Shown here: piece after piece, positions 50,802 to 59,186 of the stretch
Layout: each line of letters starts with the position of its first letter
Numbering within the stretch: the stretch's first letter is position 1
DNA from: Bacteroidales bacterium
GTDB taxonomy: Bacteria; Bacteroidota; Bacteroidia; Bacteroidales; F082
Reading direction: 5' to 3'
Assembly (NCBI GenBank): GCA_017428285.1
Contig: JAFRRE010000151.1
Span: 1-62,252, forward strand
Length of the DNA: 62,252 nucleotides
Notes under the pieces: model-generated
Database searches by the model: none
What the model was told of the DNA's origin: nothing
Seen by the model: only the letters and a program-made list of their open reading frames with translations
Position numbers and translations under genes: made by a program

Positions 50802-50824
50802 AGACGCGATTTATCGCGTCTCCA
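50797..50824. repeat. REP palindrome type 2 between convergent genes
   Basis: TGTAGAGACGCGAT and TTATCGCGTCTCCA are near-complements. It contains the TAG stop of the glycosyltransferase (50799-50801) and, on the other strand, the last codons and TAA stop of aroQ (LETR-stop, 50811-50825). It probably also terminates both transcripts. Confidence 0.85.
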
Positions 50825-51233
50825 AAAGCGTTTCAATCGCCTTCGCATAGCCTTCCAATCCCAATCCCGAGATGCATTTCACGCAAGCCTCAGCCGTAAA
50901 GGAATGCCTACGGTAAGGCTCCCTTTTCGAAATGTCGGAAATATGCACCTCAATGATAGGGATGCTGATGGCGCGGATGCAATCGGCCAAAGCAATGGAG
51001 GTGTGGGCATAGGCACCAGGGTTCATCACTACGGCATCATATTGACCGTCAGCCTCTTGTAGATGGTCGATCAAAATCCCTTCGTGGTTTGACTGGAAAT
51101 AGGTGAGTTCGTGTTGCGGAAAACGATCGCGAAGTTGCGGTAGAAAGGCCTCAAAGGAAACATTTCCGTAGATTTCTGGCTCGCGCTTGCCCAAGAGATT
51201 GAGATTGGGACCGTTGAGGATGAGGATTTTCAT
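50811..51233 (-). CDS. aroQ: 3-dehydroquinate dehydratase, type II
   Basis: Cytoplasmic shikimate-pathway enzyme, 140 aa, dodecameric in the family. Motifs: ILNGPNLNLLGKREPEIYG (catalytic Tyr nearby), YFQSNHEGILIDHLQEA, MNPGAYAHTSIALADCI with the catalytic His, and VHISDISKREPYRRHS. The C-terminal five residues derive from a REP palindrome. Nothing in the neighbourhood belongs to the same pathway. Confidence 0.93.
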   Translation of the reverse strand: MKILILNGPNLNLLGKREPEIYGNVSFEAFLPQLRDRFPQHELTYFQSNHEGILIDHLQEADGQYDAVVMNPGAYAHTSIALADCIRAISIPIIEVHISDISKREPYRRHSFTAEACVKCISGLGLEGYAKAIETLLETR

Positions 51234-51335
51234 CGTTGAGTGGTTTTACGACGCAAAAGTAATGCTTTTGTTGGAATAATAAGAAAAAAAGCAGGAGCGC
51301 TTCCCCACGCTCCTGCCTTGCTCATAATCGTTATA

Positions 51336-52175
51336 TTACTTTTGTTCTTTCAAAATATTGGGTAAACAGTAGCTTGTCTGAGTTTCCATGGCTCTAAAGA
51401 TGGCCTTAAAATCCTCAGGGATGAGTTCCCAAATCTTCAAAGCTATGCTATCTGGTATGTTTTTGTAGAAGGCTTCGGCGATGCCGCCTGTGATGCAGGC
51501 GAGGGTGTCGCTGTCGCCACCTAAGGACACCGCCAACCTGATGGCTGACTCGAAGTCGGTGCTGTCCAAGAAGGCCACCATGGCTTCGGGTACCGTGCCT
51601 TGGCATGAGGAATCCCAGTCGTAAACGGGACGGATTTCCTCGCAAGTGCGGTTGAGGTTGTATCCATATTTTGTTGAGATATAATTTCTTATCTCTTCCT
51701 TGCTTTTTCCGTTGCGAGCCATGAAGATGGCCGCCGCAGTCGACTGTGCTCCCTTGATGCCTTCGGGATGGCTGTGGGTGATGGCTGCCGAAAGACCTGC
51801 CACACGCTCGGTCTCTTCCAAGGTGTCGAACATCCAACCGTTGGCGCTGCAACGCATGGCGGCGCCATTGCCGAACGAGTGGTAGGGATGGCGTTTTCCC
51901 TCTACAAAGGTCTCTGGCTCGAATAGCCAACGATAGAAACCAGGTCCATAGCCGCCCATGGGGCAAGGATACTTTTGGGCGAAGTTCAAAAAAGAGGTCT
52001 CTAGGGTATCCATGCCATGTTGAGGGTCGGTCAAAAGCCAATTGGCCACGGCCATGGTCATGATGCTGTCGTCGGTGTAGTTGCTTCGCGGATCGAACAG
52101 TGGGAAGTGTGTGGTCTTTATATTGTGGAATTCATATACCGATCCAATGGTATCTCCTATAATTGCTCCTAGCAT
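51336..52175 (-). CDS. ADP-ribosylglycohydrolase family protein
   Basis: A 279-aa DraG-like hydrolase that removes ADP-ribose from proteins or related substrates. Metal-binding signatures: GDTIGSVYEFHN, NYTDDSIMTMAVA, ITHSHPEGIKGAQSTAAAIF and GGDSDTLACITGGIAEAFY (all four blocks present). It follows the VWA fusion gene by 139 bases containing a hairpin repeat, on the same strand; a Nudix regulator is the next gene upstream, so a link to NAD or ADP-ribose use is plausible. Confidence 0.9.
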   Translation of the reverse strand: MLGAIIGDTIGSVYEFHNIKTTHFPLFDPRSNYTDDSIMTMAVANWLLTDPQHGMDTLETSFLNFAQKYPCPMGGYGPGFYRWLFEPETFVEGKRHPYHSFGNGAAMRCSANGWMFDTLEETERVAGLSAAITHSHPEGIKGAQSTAAAIFMARNGKSKEEIRNYISTKYGYNLNRTCEEIRPVYDWDSSCQGTVPEAMVAFLDSTDFESAIRLAVSLGGDSDTLACITGGIAEAFYKNIPDSIALKIWELIPEDFKAIFRAMETQTSYCLPNILKEQK

Positions 52176-52216
52176 GTTTTTTGATGTTTAACTGTTAATT
52201 GTTTAATTGTTGTTCT

Positions 52217-52313
52217 GACTATGGCTGATGGCCTATGACTATGGCAGCTTTTCAAGAAGTTGAAGCTTCCATCCATTATTAAAGCTGCCATAGGCCATCA
52301 GCCATAAGCCATG
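52217..52313. repeat. TGGC-unit hairpin (family D)
   Basis: CTATGGCTGATGGCCTATGA then CTATGGCAGCTT pairs with AAGCTGCCATAGGCCATCAG and CCATAAGCCATGG across a loop near 52250-52280. It lies between two genes of the ADP-ribose cluster. Confidence 0.8.
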
Positions 52314-52314
52314 G

Positions 52315-53412
52315 TTACACCAGTTCCGTCCAGAAATCCATCGGAAGATGAATGTTGGGCACGTTGATGGCACCAGTAAACAACGGCGCGATTTCTCTGG
52401 GCGTGAAGCCAGCAATGCCGCAACCGATACGGGTGACCAAGAAGGTCAGTTCGGGGTGTTGTTTGGCAAAGGCTATGAACTCGTCGACGTAAGGCGCGAT
52501 GGTGTTCACGCCACCTTGCATTGTGGGGATAGCGTAGCTTTGGCCTTGCAGACCGACGCCTTGTCCCATAATGGCACCGAATTTTTCTACGGCGATGCGG
52601 GCTGCGCCGCCTCCATGTGCACCGGCAAGGTTGCTGCCAAAGACAAAGATTTGGTTACTGCCGAGCGTGTTGATACGGTCTGAAGTAATGCGGTCGCGGA
52701 ATTCATCTAGGTCTCGGTAGTTGCGGTTCTCGCGGTTGGAACGTGAGCGGAACATCTTGCGCATCATGCTGGGCATAGCGGAGGTGGTGGCAAAGTCTTC
52801 TGATATTCTGCTGTACATCATGGTTCTCGACTTGCGTTCCTTTTCCCAAGCCTCGTGCATGCCGGCATCGGTGTCGGCGAATTCCATGTGATTGTCGATG
52901 GAGAGCGAGGCTGATGTGGCTCGCACATCTTGGTTGGTGCCGATGTAGGCGAAGTTCCAGCCTTCCTCGTCCTTCATGCGCTCCACAAGGGCTTTGATGG
53001 CTTGTCCAGTGTATTCCTTTGAGGCGTTCTCCAGTCCGTCGGTGATGACGGTGACCACGGCAGTGGCATCTTCCTTGTCCTTGATGGCCTTATACAAGGC
53101 GTTGATGCTGATGCCTATGGCATCGTAAAGCGGGGTGCAGCAGCAGGGCTGGTATTCTTTGGATGCCAGTTCTTTGACTTCAGCAACTGGTACCATGTCG
53201 TAGACCATGGTCTTTTCGCAGTTGCAGAAGATCATTAGCGAGACGAAATGTTCTTGCGTGTCCTTGAAGCGTTTCTGGGCAGAGCGGATGCCGCCCACAG
53301 TCTCGTTGAAGCCGGCGATGGCAGCTTTAGCGATACTGCTCATCGAGCCGCTCTTGTCGAGGATGATCAGATTATAGACCTGCGTCTTTACAGTGTTGTT
53401 TTGGTTTTCCAT
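52315..53412 (-). CDS. VWA domain fused to an A1S_2505-like domain
   Basis: A 365-aa two-domain protein. Residues about 10-200 form a von Willebrand A domain with intact metal site (DKSGSMSS, CTPLYDAIG, ITDGLENA). Residues about 245-360 resemble the phage-associated A1S_2505 family (recalled): NQIFVFGSNLAGAHGGGAAR, GLQGQSYAIPTM and GCGIAGFTPREIAPLF. The second domain has a macro/ADP-ribose-like glycine pattern, which is inference. The linker is rich in Arg and Ser. It starts 22 bases after the Nudix regulator stop, in one operon. Confidence 0.8.
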   Translation of the reverse strand: MENQNNTVKTQVYNLIILDKSGSMSSIAKAAIAGFNETVGGIRSAQKRFKDTQEHFVSLMIFCNCEKTMVYDMVPVAEVKELASKEYQPCCCTPLYDAIGISINALYKAIKDKEDATAVVTVITDGLENASKEYTGQAIKALVERMKDEEGWNFAYIGTNQDVRATSASLSIDNHMEFADTDAGMHEAWEKERKSRTMMYSRISEDFATTSAMPSMMRKMFRSRSNRENRNYRDLDEFRDRITSDRINTLGSNQIFVFGSNLAGAHGGGAARIAVEKFGAIMGQGVGLQGQSYAIPTMQGGVNTIAPYVDEFIAFAKQHPELTFLVTRIGCGIAGFTPREIAPLFTGAINVPNIHLPMDFWTELV

Positions 53413-53434
53413 AATTCATTGTTTTTTAAAAAGG

Positions 53435-54241
53435 TTAGAATTCTGATCTGAAATTGTTGTCTTCCTTGAACTCGTCGTAATTCCGTTTGTTGAAGCGGAA
53501 CTTGGTGCCCCAACGGCGTGTGGATCGGCTATCGTCGTCGCGCGAGGAGGAGTAGGCGGGACGTGATGCTGATGCTGGACCACCAAAAAGCGCATCGATG
53601 TTCATGCTGCGCATCTCGTGATGACTGCCGAAGTAGGTGGGGACGTCATCTTCCACTTCTTCCAAGATACCCGTTTGCAGCATTTTTTTGTGGAAATTGC
53701 GTCTGTCGAATTGCACACCAAGGATGGCTTCGTAGAGGCGTTGCAGTTCCGACATAGTAAACTCCTTGTCCAAAAGGCCAAATCCAATGGGCTCAAAATG
53801 AATGTCTTCTCGCAATTTCTCCATGGCTTTGCGCAAGATATAATCATGGTCAAAGGCCAAATGCGGCACCTCATTGATGGGAAACCATTTGGCTTGGGTC
53901 GCGTCATCGCCGCCTTGCACGTCCGACTTTTTGGCCAAAGCATAAAAGGCGATGGAAATCACCCTCTCGCGAGGATCTCGGTTGACATCGGTGAAGGTCT
54001 TGAACTGCTTGAGATAGTTCAAACTCAGCCCAGTTTCCTCTTTCAACTCACGAAGGGCGCATTGCTCTGCAGTCTCGTCCATGCGAAGGAATCCTCCCGG
54101 GAAAGCCCATGTGCCTTTGTACGGCTCTATGCCGCGCTCAATAAGCAGCACCTTCAGTTCGCGACCATCGAAACCGAACACGACGCAGTCAGTGGCCACT
54201 GCGGGATGTGGGTATTCGTAAGTGTATTTTTGCGTTTCCAT
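53435..54241 (-). CDS. NrtR-like Nudix transcription regulator
   Basis: A 268-aa protein with an N-terminal Nudix domain and C-terminal winged helix. The Nudix box is GGFLRMDETAEQCALRELKE then ETGL (49-72), with catalytic Glu residues intact, so it may also hydrolyse ADP-ribose-type substrates. The wHTH lies at about 150-215 (EFTMSELQRLYEAILGVQFD). NrtR-type regulators control NAD and sugar genes by sensing ADP-ribose. A Ser/Arg-rich tail follows. Palindromes upstream fit autoregulation. First gene of the minus-strand operon with the VWA protein. Confidence 0.85.
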   Translation of the reverse strand: METQKYTYEYPHPAVATDCVVFGFDGRELKVLLIERGIEPYKGTWAFPGGFLRMDETAEQCALRELKEETGLSLNYLKQFKTFTDVNRDPRERVISIAFYALAKKSDVQGGDDATQAKWFPINEVPHLAFDHDYILRKAMEKLREDIHFEPIGFGLLDKEFTMSELQRLYEAILGVQFDRRNFHKKMLQTGILEEVEDDVPTYFGSHHEMRSMNIDALFGGPASASRPAYSSSRDDDSRSTRRWGTKFRFNKRNYDEFKEDNNFRSEF

Positions 54242-54378
54242 CTTGTGTAAATTTGACGCAAAGTTACAACTATTTCTACAACCCGCAATAGGTAATTGTG
54301 TAAAAAATACACTTTATATAAAATGAAAAATGATAATAATTTGATTTTTAACTATTTAATAAGTGTAATTTTTTACAC
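54242..54378 (-). promoter_or_regulatory. Candidate NrtR operators upstream of the Nudix gene
   Basis: GTGTAAAAAATACAC (54298-54312) and GTGTAATTTTTTACAC (54363-54378) are palindromic, and a half-site TTGTGTAAATTTGACGCAA covers 54243-54261 near the start. On the minus strand a TAACTTTG box lies near 54260-54267. Confidence 0.65.
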
Positions 54379-54390
54379 AATATAAATAGT

Positions 54391-55959
54391 TTAGTCTGCC
54401 ACATCCATGTTGCTTGATTCAGCTTTGTTGTTGACAGCACCAGGCTTGTCCTGTTGCTCAATAATGTCAGTGATGACTTCTGAATGGAACATCTCGTCAA
54501 CAAACTCATGTGCTTTTGAATGCTTTTTGTGCCAATTCTCGCCATCTTCCTTGGTCTTGGAAACGATGTTTTTCATCTTTTGATTGAAACTCAACATGCT
54601 CCCATAGAAACGGTAGATTCCTCTTTCTCTGTCAATCAGCGGGATAAGGATAGAGTTGATGACGATGGTGAAGAGAATCACGGAGAAGACGATGTTTCTG
54701 ATGAACATGGCGACCTCAAGATCGGGAATATAGATGAGTGCTTGTGTAGCCAACACCGCTGCGGTCAGTCCTTTCGGGTTGAGGGCCGACATGAAAGCCA
54801 GTTCCTTGTCAGGAATGTTATCCTTTTTCGAGATGGCAAAACGGACGGCAGGAATACGGATAATGAAAAGCAATACGCTGATTCCCAGTCCTATGACAAT
54901 AGGTTGCCATTGCTTCAGTTGGATGGAAATGCCCACATAGATGAAGAAGAAGGTCTTTAGAAGGAGGACGAGTTCCGAGAACAGCGAACGCTCGGTCTCA
55001 TTCAGGTTGACGGGCACTTTTTTGATGAATTTCTTGAGCCAGGCATTATAGATGGTGTCGATATTAGCCAAACCTATGCCGAACGCCAAGGCTGCGATGG
55101 CGCCACTGAAGCCCATCCACTCGTTGATACCATAGATGATGAACACGAAGGCGGGTGTCGTCAGAATGGAGTACTTGATGTTGCGGATCTGATCGAGAAT
55201 CAAAGCCCAGAAGATGGCGCCGATGAGACCCATCACCGTGGCCAGGATAAATGAGGAGAAGATGTTGCCGAGAATTGCGCCAAACTCCAGATGTTTGCTC
55301 TTTATGGCTTGCATCAGGGCCAAGGCTAGAACGATGCTGAACACATTGCCAATGGCCGCTTCAAGGATGAGCATGATGGCGGGTTTTTCTGACATCCTCA
55401 GTTGACGCACAATAGGAATGACCACCGCTGATGCGGTACCACCCAAGACGCAGCCCAAAATCATGCTTATCACTGGATCGATTTTCAACACAAGCCATCC
55501 TACCAACCAGACAGCTACTGCCGAGAAGATAAAGTTCAACGCAGTGAGCTTTAAGGCGCCTCCGAACGAGTCTTTCAGTGCTGCAAATCGCAATTGGGTA
55601 CCACTTTCAAACAGAATGGTGACCAAGGTGATACCCGAAAACAGACTGCCTGCATTGCCCAAACTCTCTGGCGAAATCCAGTGGAATACGGGACCGATGA
55701 GCAAACCAATAATAATAAGGAATAAGACATCGGGGATGCGTTTGCGGCTGAAGATTTCGCTGAAAAGGTGGGCTGTAAAGATAAGTAGGCCGATGATGGC
55801 GATGGTCAGCCCAATCTCTCTTGACGAGCTGTTGGTCGATACCTGCTCCAAGACATTTTCCACGGCATGATGGTGCTTGAGGGTGTCAGACACTGTAGCG
55901 ATGGTGTCAGTAACTCTCGACAAGGTGTTAGTAGTGGGTATGAGTTCTGTTTGAAGCAT
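54391..55959 (-). CDS. Cation:proton antiporter (CPA family)
   Basis: A 522-aa inner membrane antiporter with about 12 transmembrane helices starting near residue 50 (EIGLTIAIIGLLIFTAHLFS). Conserved features: RIPDVLFLIIIGLLIGP, VTILFESGTQLRF, GGTASAVVIPIV and NPKGLTAAVLATQAL. The C-terminal 70 residues are hydrophilic. It probably exchanges Na+ or K+ for H+. It follows the porin gene by 9 bases on the same strand, so they are co-transcribed. Confidence 0.88.
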   Translation of the reverse strand: MLQTELIPTTNTLSRVTDTIATVSDTLKHHHAVENVLEQVSTNSSSREIGLTIAIIGLLIFTAHLFSEIFSRKRIPDVLFLIIIGLLIGPVFHWISPESLGNAGSLFSGITLVTILFESGTQLRFAALKDSFGGALKLTALNFIFSAVAVWLVGWLVLKIDPVISMILGCVLGGTASAVVIPIVRQLRMSEKPAIMLILEAAIGNVFSIVLALALMQAIKSKHLEFGAILGNIFSSFILATVMGLIGAIFWALILDQIRNIKYSILTTPAFVFIIYGINEWMGFSGAIAALAFGIGLANIDTIYNAWLKKFIKKVPVNLNETERSLFSELVLLLKTFFFIYVGISIQLKQWQPIVIGLGISVLLFIIRIPAVRFAISKKDNIPDKELAFMSALNPKGLTAAVLATQALIYIPDLEVAMFIRNIVFSVILFTIVINSILIPLIDRERGIYRFYGSMLSFNQKMKNIVSKTKEDGENWHKKHSKAHEFVDEMFHSEVITDIIEQQDKPGAVNNKAESSNMDVAD

Positions 55960-55968
55960 GGTGTCTGT

Positions 55969-58071
55969 TTAATTGAAGAGTCTCCAGTTGATTCCGATGA
56001 AAATCTTGCTGTCGCGCATGGGGTAGTGAGGAGCGATGAATGAATTGTAGTTGCCAGTGAGTAGGAACATGTTGCTGTAGACAAAAAAGATATGGGCCTT
56101 CTTGACTTTGAGCGAAATGGCAAGGTCGATGAACGGGAAATTGCCAATCTCAACCTCGTTTTGCAGATAGAAGGTACGGGTAGCAGGCATGTAGGCGTCG
56201 GCGTAGTATTTGGTGAAATAACGCACCGTAATGCTTGGATGAAGGGTGGCCACTTTGTGGAATACGGGTTGCGAATACCCGATTCTCAGTTGTCCTAGCA
56301 ACAAGGGGAGGTGCATGACCTCTTCGTTGCTCGACTTTTGCAAGCTGGCAAAGCCTTCAAACTCAAATCGCCAGAGGTTTTGGTAGAAGCTGAGATATGC
56401 CTCGCGGATGCTGAACATGTCGTCAGACTGGGTAGGACGGGCATCAGTACCGAAATAGATTAGGTTGGAAACTGTGGTCTGTTTGAGGCCGATGCAATAG
56501 CTTTTGTAGTTGTATCTCAAGTCGAAAGTCAGGTAAGTGGAAGCCTTGAAGTCGTTCTCCCAGCGGAAGTGGTTCGATGTGTAGCTCTCCTCAAACCAGT
56601 TGGCACTTTGCCGCTTGATTTCCGCATTAAAGGTGGCGTAACCAAAATTTCTGGCTGTTGTCCCCAAGAATTGTTTCCATTGTCCCTTGAGGTCGAAATC
56701 GCCGATTTGATAGCCCAAGGTGACGAGTTCGCCTTGACCTGTGATGCGTGTCGATTTGAACAGATTGACGATAATACCGCCGTTAACGCTCAATTGGTTG
56801 TAGTTGCGCGAAAGCGTGGTTTCGTTCTCAAGATAGTCGAAATGCTTCACTGTATAGAACCCATGGCTCACTCCTGCATACACATAGAAAGGTATGTCAT
56901 CATTGTACTTCTTGTATCCTAAACTGCTCCATTTCAGCGTGTTTCTGATGGCTCTGACCAATGTGGTATCCGTTGTTTTTGTGGTGTTGAGCAAGGTGTC
57001 GAAAGGCCGATAGAAAGCAGCGGAAGGGGAGGTCTCGTTGTAGTACAGCTTGTTGTTCAGATAGCTGAAGCTATGGCAAATCCTTCCCAAAGTGAATTTC
57101 CTTTCCTTTGTTTCTTGCACAACTTCCTGATTAATAGTGTTTTTAATGCTATCGACGGCCAAAGTGTCAATTGCGAGGCTGTCCAAGGATAAAGTGTCAA
57201 CTATAATGCTGTCGTTGGTTGCGGGAAGGGGATGGATGGAATCAATTTCAATAGGGGAAGTCTCTTTCTTTATCTTCACCGTCTTTTTTGATAGGAGATT
57301 GAAATAATGTTCGAATCCTATCCCGCTGGAAATGATGTAGTTGGTTGCATTATTTAGGTTGACCGGGATGACCGAGTTGTCGGATTCGGTATGTGAGATG
57401 TAGTTCTCGTCGTTGACGATGCCGCCGTTTTCTCCCATCTCAAGTTTGTTGCGATACCAATAGGCGCCCACGCCATAGCGTTCGCTTTGGGTGATATACT
57501 TGGCATTGACCCAGAAAGCGTTGTTGATGGTTTTGTTGTTGATAAAGGTGGCGGGAGCATAGTCGGTGTCGAAGGCGAAGGATATCAGCAGGCGAGGAGT
57601 GACTTGTCTGCCGAACCTTACATGAAAATGCTGTTCCAGGTCGCCGACGGTCATCAGGTAACGGATTTCGGAGTAGGGTAGGACGGACTGGTAGGATAGC
57701 ATGTTGCTTTCGCTCTGCATGAGGGCGGAAAAAGCGGGTAGGGTCATGTCAAATCCTGCCTGATGCAGATGGTTGAATCTCATCGACTTATGAGCCATTC
57801 CCGTGTTGCTCAAAGTACTGTAGATAGTGTTGTCGTGTTGCAGATAGTCGAATTCAGCTGCATGGAATGTTAAGGTGTCGACGACTTTGGAGGCATTCAG
57901 GAAGATGCTGTCGAAGGGATAGGCATTGTAAGTGACGAAGGTGGAATCGATGGGGTGGGGTGGGGTGGGAGAAGGCTTTTTCGGGGCAATGCTATCTTGC
58001 GTAGGATTTTGTGAAAATCCTAATAGGTTGGTAATCATTAAAATAAGTACAAATACCAATCTTCTGCCCAT
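55969..58071 (-). CDS. Putative porin (Porin_10 type)
   Basis: A 700-aa outer membrane protein of Bacteroidota. Signal peptide RRLVFVLILMITNLLGFSQ, then a proline-rich stretch, and from about residue 60 a long series of barrel strands (LFNHLHQ-type aromatic spacing, VGAYWYRNKLEMGENGG, YGYATFNAEIKRQSANWFEE-type), ending in KIFIGINWRLFN with terminal aromatic residue. This long porin form is recalled as Porin_10. Substrate unknown. Confidence 0.8.
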   Translation of the reverse strand: MGRRLVFVLILMITNLLGFSQNPTQDSIAPKKPSPTPPHPIDSTFVTYNAYPFDSIFLNASKVVDTLTFHAAEFDYLQHDNTIYSTLSNTGMAHKSMRFNHLHQAGFDMTLPAFSALMQSESNMLSYQSVLPYSEIRYLMTVGDLEQHFHVRFGRQVTPRLLISFAFDTDYAPATFINNKTINNAFWVNAKYITQSERYGVGAYWYRNKLEMGENGGIVNDENYISHTESDNSVIPVNLNNATNYIISSGIGFEHYFNLLSKKTVKIKKETSPIEIDSIHPLPATNDSIIVDTLSLDSLAIDTLAVDSIKNTINQEVVQETKERKFTLGRICHSFSYLNNKLYYNETSPSAAFYRPFDTLLNTTKTTDTTLVRAIRNTLKWSSLGYKKYNDDIPFYVYAGVSHGFYTVKHFDYLENETTLSRNYNQLSVNGGIIVNLFKSTRITGQGELVTLGYQIGDFDLKGQWKQFLGTTARNFGYATFNAEIKRQSANWFEESYTSNHFRWENDFKASTYLTFDLRYNYKSYCIGLKQTTVSNLIYFGTDARPTQSDDMFSIREAYLSFYQNLWRFEFEGFASLQKSSNEEVMHLPLLLGQLRIGYSQPVFHKVATLHPSITVRYFTKYYADAYMPATRTFYLQNEVEIGNFPFIDLAISLKVKKAHIFFVYSNMFLLTGNYNSFIAPHYPMRDSKIFIGINWRLFN

Positions 58072-58180
58072 ACTTCCGAATTTGGCTGTAAAAGTAGTAA
58101 AAATTTGGGAACGATAGGCGGAGAAGGTATGAAAGAAGGTGAAAAGGGTAGGAGAGGTCTCGTTCTATAAGACATCCATT

Positions 58181-58298
58181 TGTCTTCCGAGACGCGATAA
58201 ATCGGCGTCTCTACAGGTGCATACATTGATAATAAACGACATTGTTTTCACATACCATCAACCTTGTAGTAAAGACGCGATTCATCGCGTCTTTACAA
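58181..58298. repeat. Left BIME-like block flanking RAYT copy 2
   Basis: Two REPs (58189-58215 with GAGACGCGATAAATCGG, and 58264-58298 with AAAGACGCGATTCATCGCG) are joined by a spacer CATACATTGATAATAAACG..CATACCATCAACCTTG. Almost the same block, same orientation, occurs at 59010-59120. Confidence 0.85.
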
Positions 58299-58315
58299 TC
58301 GCATCATCCATCCTA

Positions 58316-58891
58316 TCAAAGATGCATTTCATCCTCAGGCCATTTGGCAACATTATTATCCACATATGAGGCGGTTTCGTTCATATCCTTTTGATCTCGA
58401 ATGATTCGGTCGTGAAAACGGGATTGCCATGCAAAATCAAGGTCTTTTTCATTGGCATAATGCGTCACACGTGCCTTCAATCCTCGAATCACCGTGCCAA
58501 GGCTTTTATACAACATGGGGTTGTAGCGCCCTGTGATGCTACCCCTATCTTGGGTTGGCTCCATTTGCATTTCCGATTCAGAGACGCGATGAATCGCGTC
58601 TCTACAAACATCATAATGGTCATCAATTATAACAATGGCATGGATATGATTAGGCATGACAACATACGATGGTATTATCGCATATGGATAATTTGATGAA
58701 ACATCACGGAATTGTTCATCGGCATATCTTCCAATTTCCGACAAATGCATTTCATCATCCTCAATTCTTCCAAAATAGAAATCTCTGTCTTTGGTGCAAA
58801 TCGTGACAAAATATGCCCCGCCCATATAATCATGCCAAACGGCACGCGCCGAGGGAATGCGGTAACGGTTCTTGTATTTGTCTTCGGACAT
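58316..58891 (-). CDS. REP-associated tyrosine transposase (RAYT), copy 2
   Basis: A 191-aa Y1/HUH transposase homologous to copy 1. HUH motif NHIHAIVIID (H82, H84), catalytic tyrosine in ASYVDNNVAKW (Y176), and WQSRFHDRIIRD. It is about 50% similar to copy 1 with the same N-terminus. A REP palindrome at 58577-58606 inside the gene encodes residues about 94-104 (VCRDAIHRVSE). The gene is flanked by BIME-like blocks in direct repeat. Intact, so probably active. Confidence 0.92.
   Translation of the reverse strand: MSEDKYKNRYRIPSARAVWHDYMGGAYFVTICTKDRDFYFGRIEDDEMHLSEIGRYADEQFRDVSSNYPYAIIPSYVVMPNHIHAIVIIDDHYDVCRDAIHRVSESEMQMEPTQDRGSITGRYNPMLYKSLGTVIRGLKARVTHYANEKDLDFAWQSRFHDRIIRDQKDMNETASYVDNNVAKWPEDEMHL
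58577..58606. repeat. REP palindrome type 2 inside RAYT copy 2
   Basis: GAGACGCGATGAATCGCG then TCTCTACA (58581-58606): arms GAGACGCGAT and ATCGCGTCTC are complementary. Read in the frame TGT AGA GAC on the minus strand, one base off from the frame used in RAYT copy 1. Confidence 0.9.
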
Positions 58892-58972
58892 AATTAATCG
58901 TTTTTGCGTTTGTCAACAATGCAAAAATACGTTATTTTCTGTTTGCGACCTGTATAAAATGGTTTGTTTTTT

Positions 58973-59132
58973 GAGACGCGATAAATCGACGATTAATTGA
59001 ATTCGTTTTGTCTTTCGAGACGCGATAAATCGACGTCTCTACAGGCGCATACGTTAATGATAAATGTTATTGTTTTCCCATACCATCAACCTTGTAGAGA
59101 CGCGATTCATCACGTCTACAAATCGCGTCTCC
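58973..59132. repeat. Right BIME-like block flanking RAYT copy 2
   Basis: A half REP (58973-58991), then GAGACGCGATAAATCGACG (59017-59043), the shared spacer, and a REP pair TGTAGAGACGCGATTCATCA..CGCGTCTCCCA (59093-59132). The portion 59010-59120 repeats 58181-58295. Confidence 0.85.
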
Positions 59133-59186
59133 CAAAACAAAGTCTTCCATCTTGATGAACGGGGACGGCATAGACATTTGTTTTAT

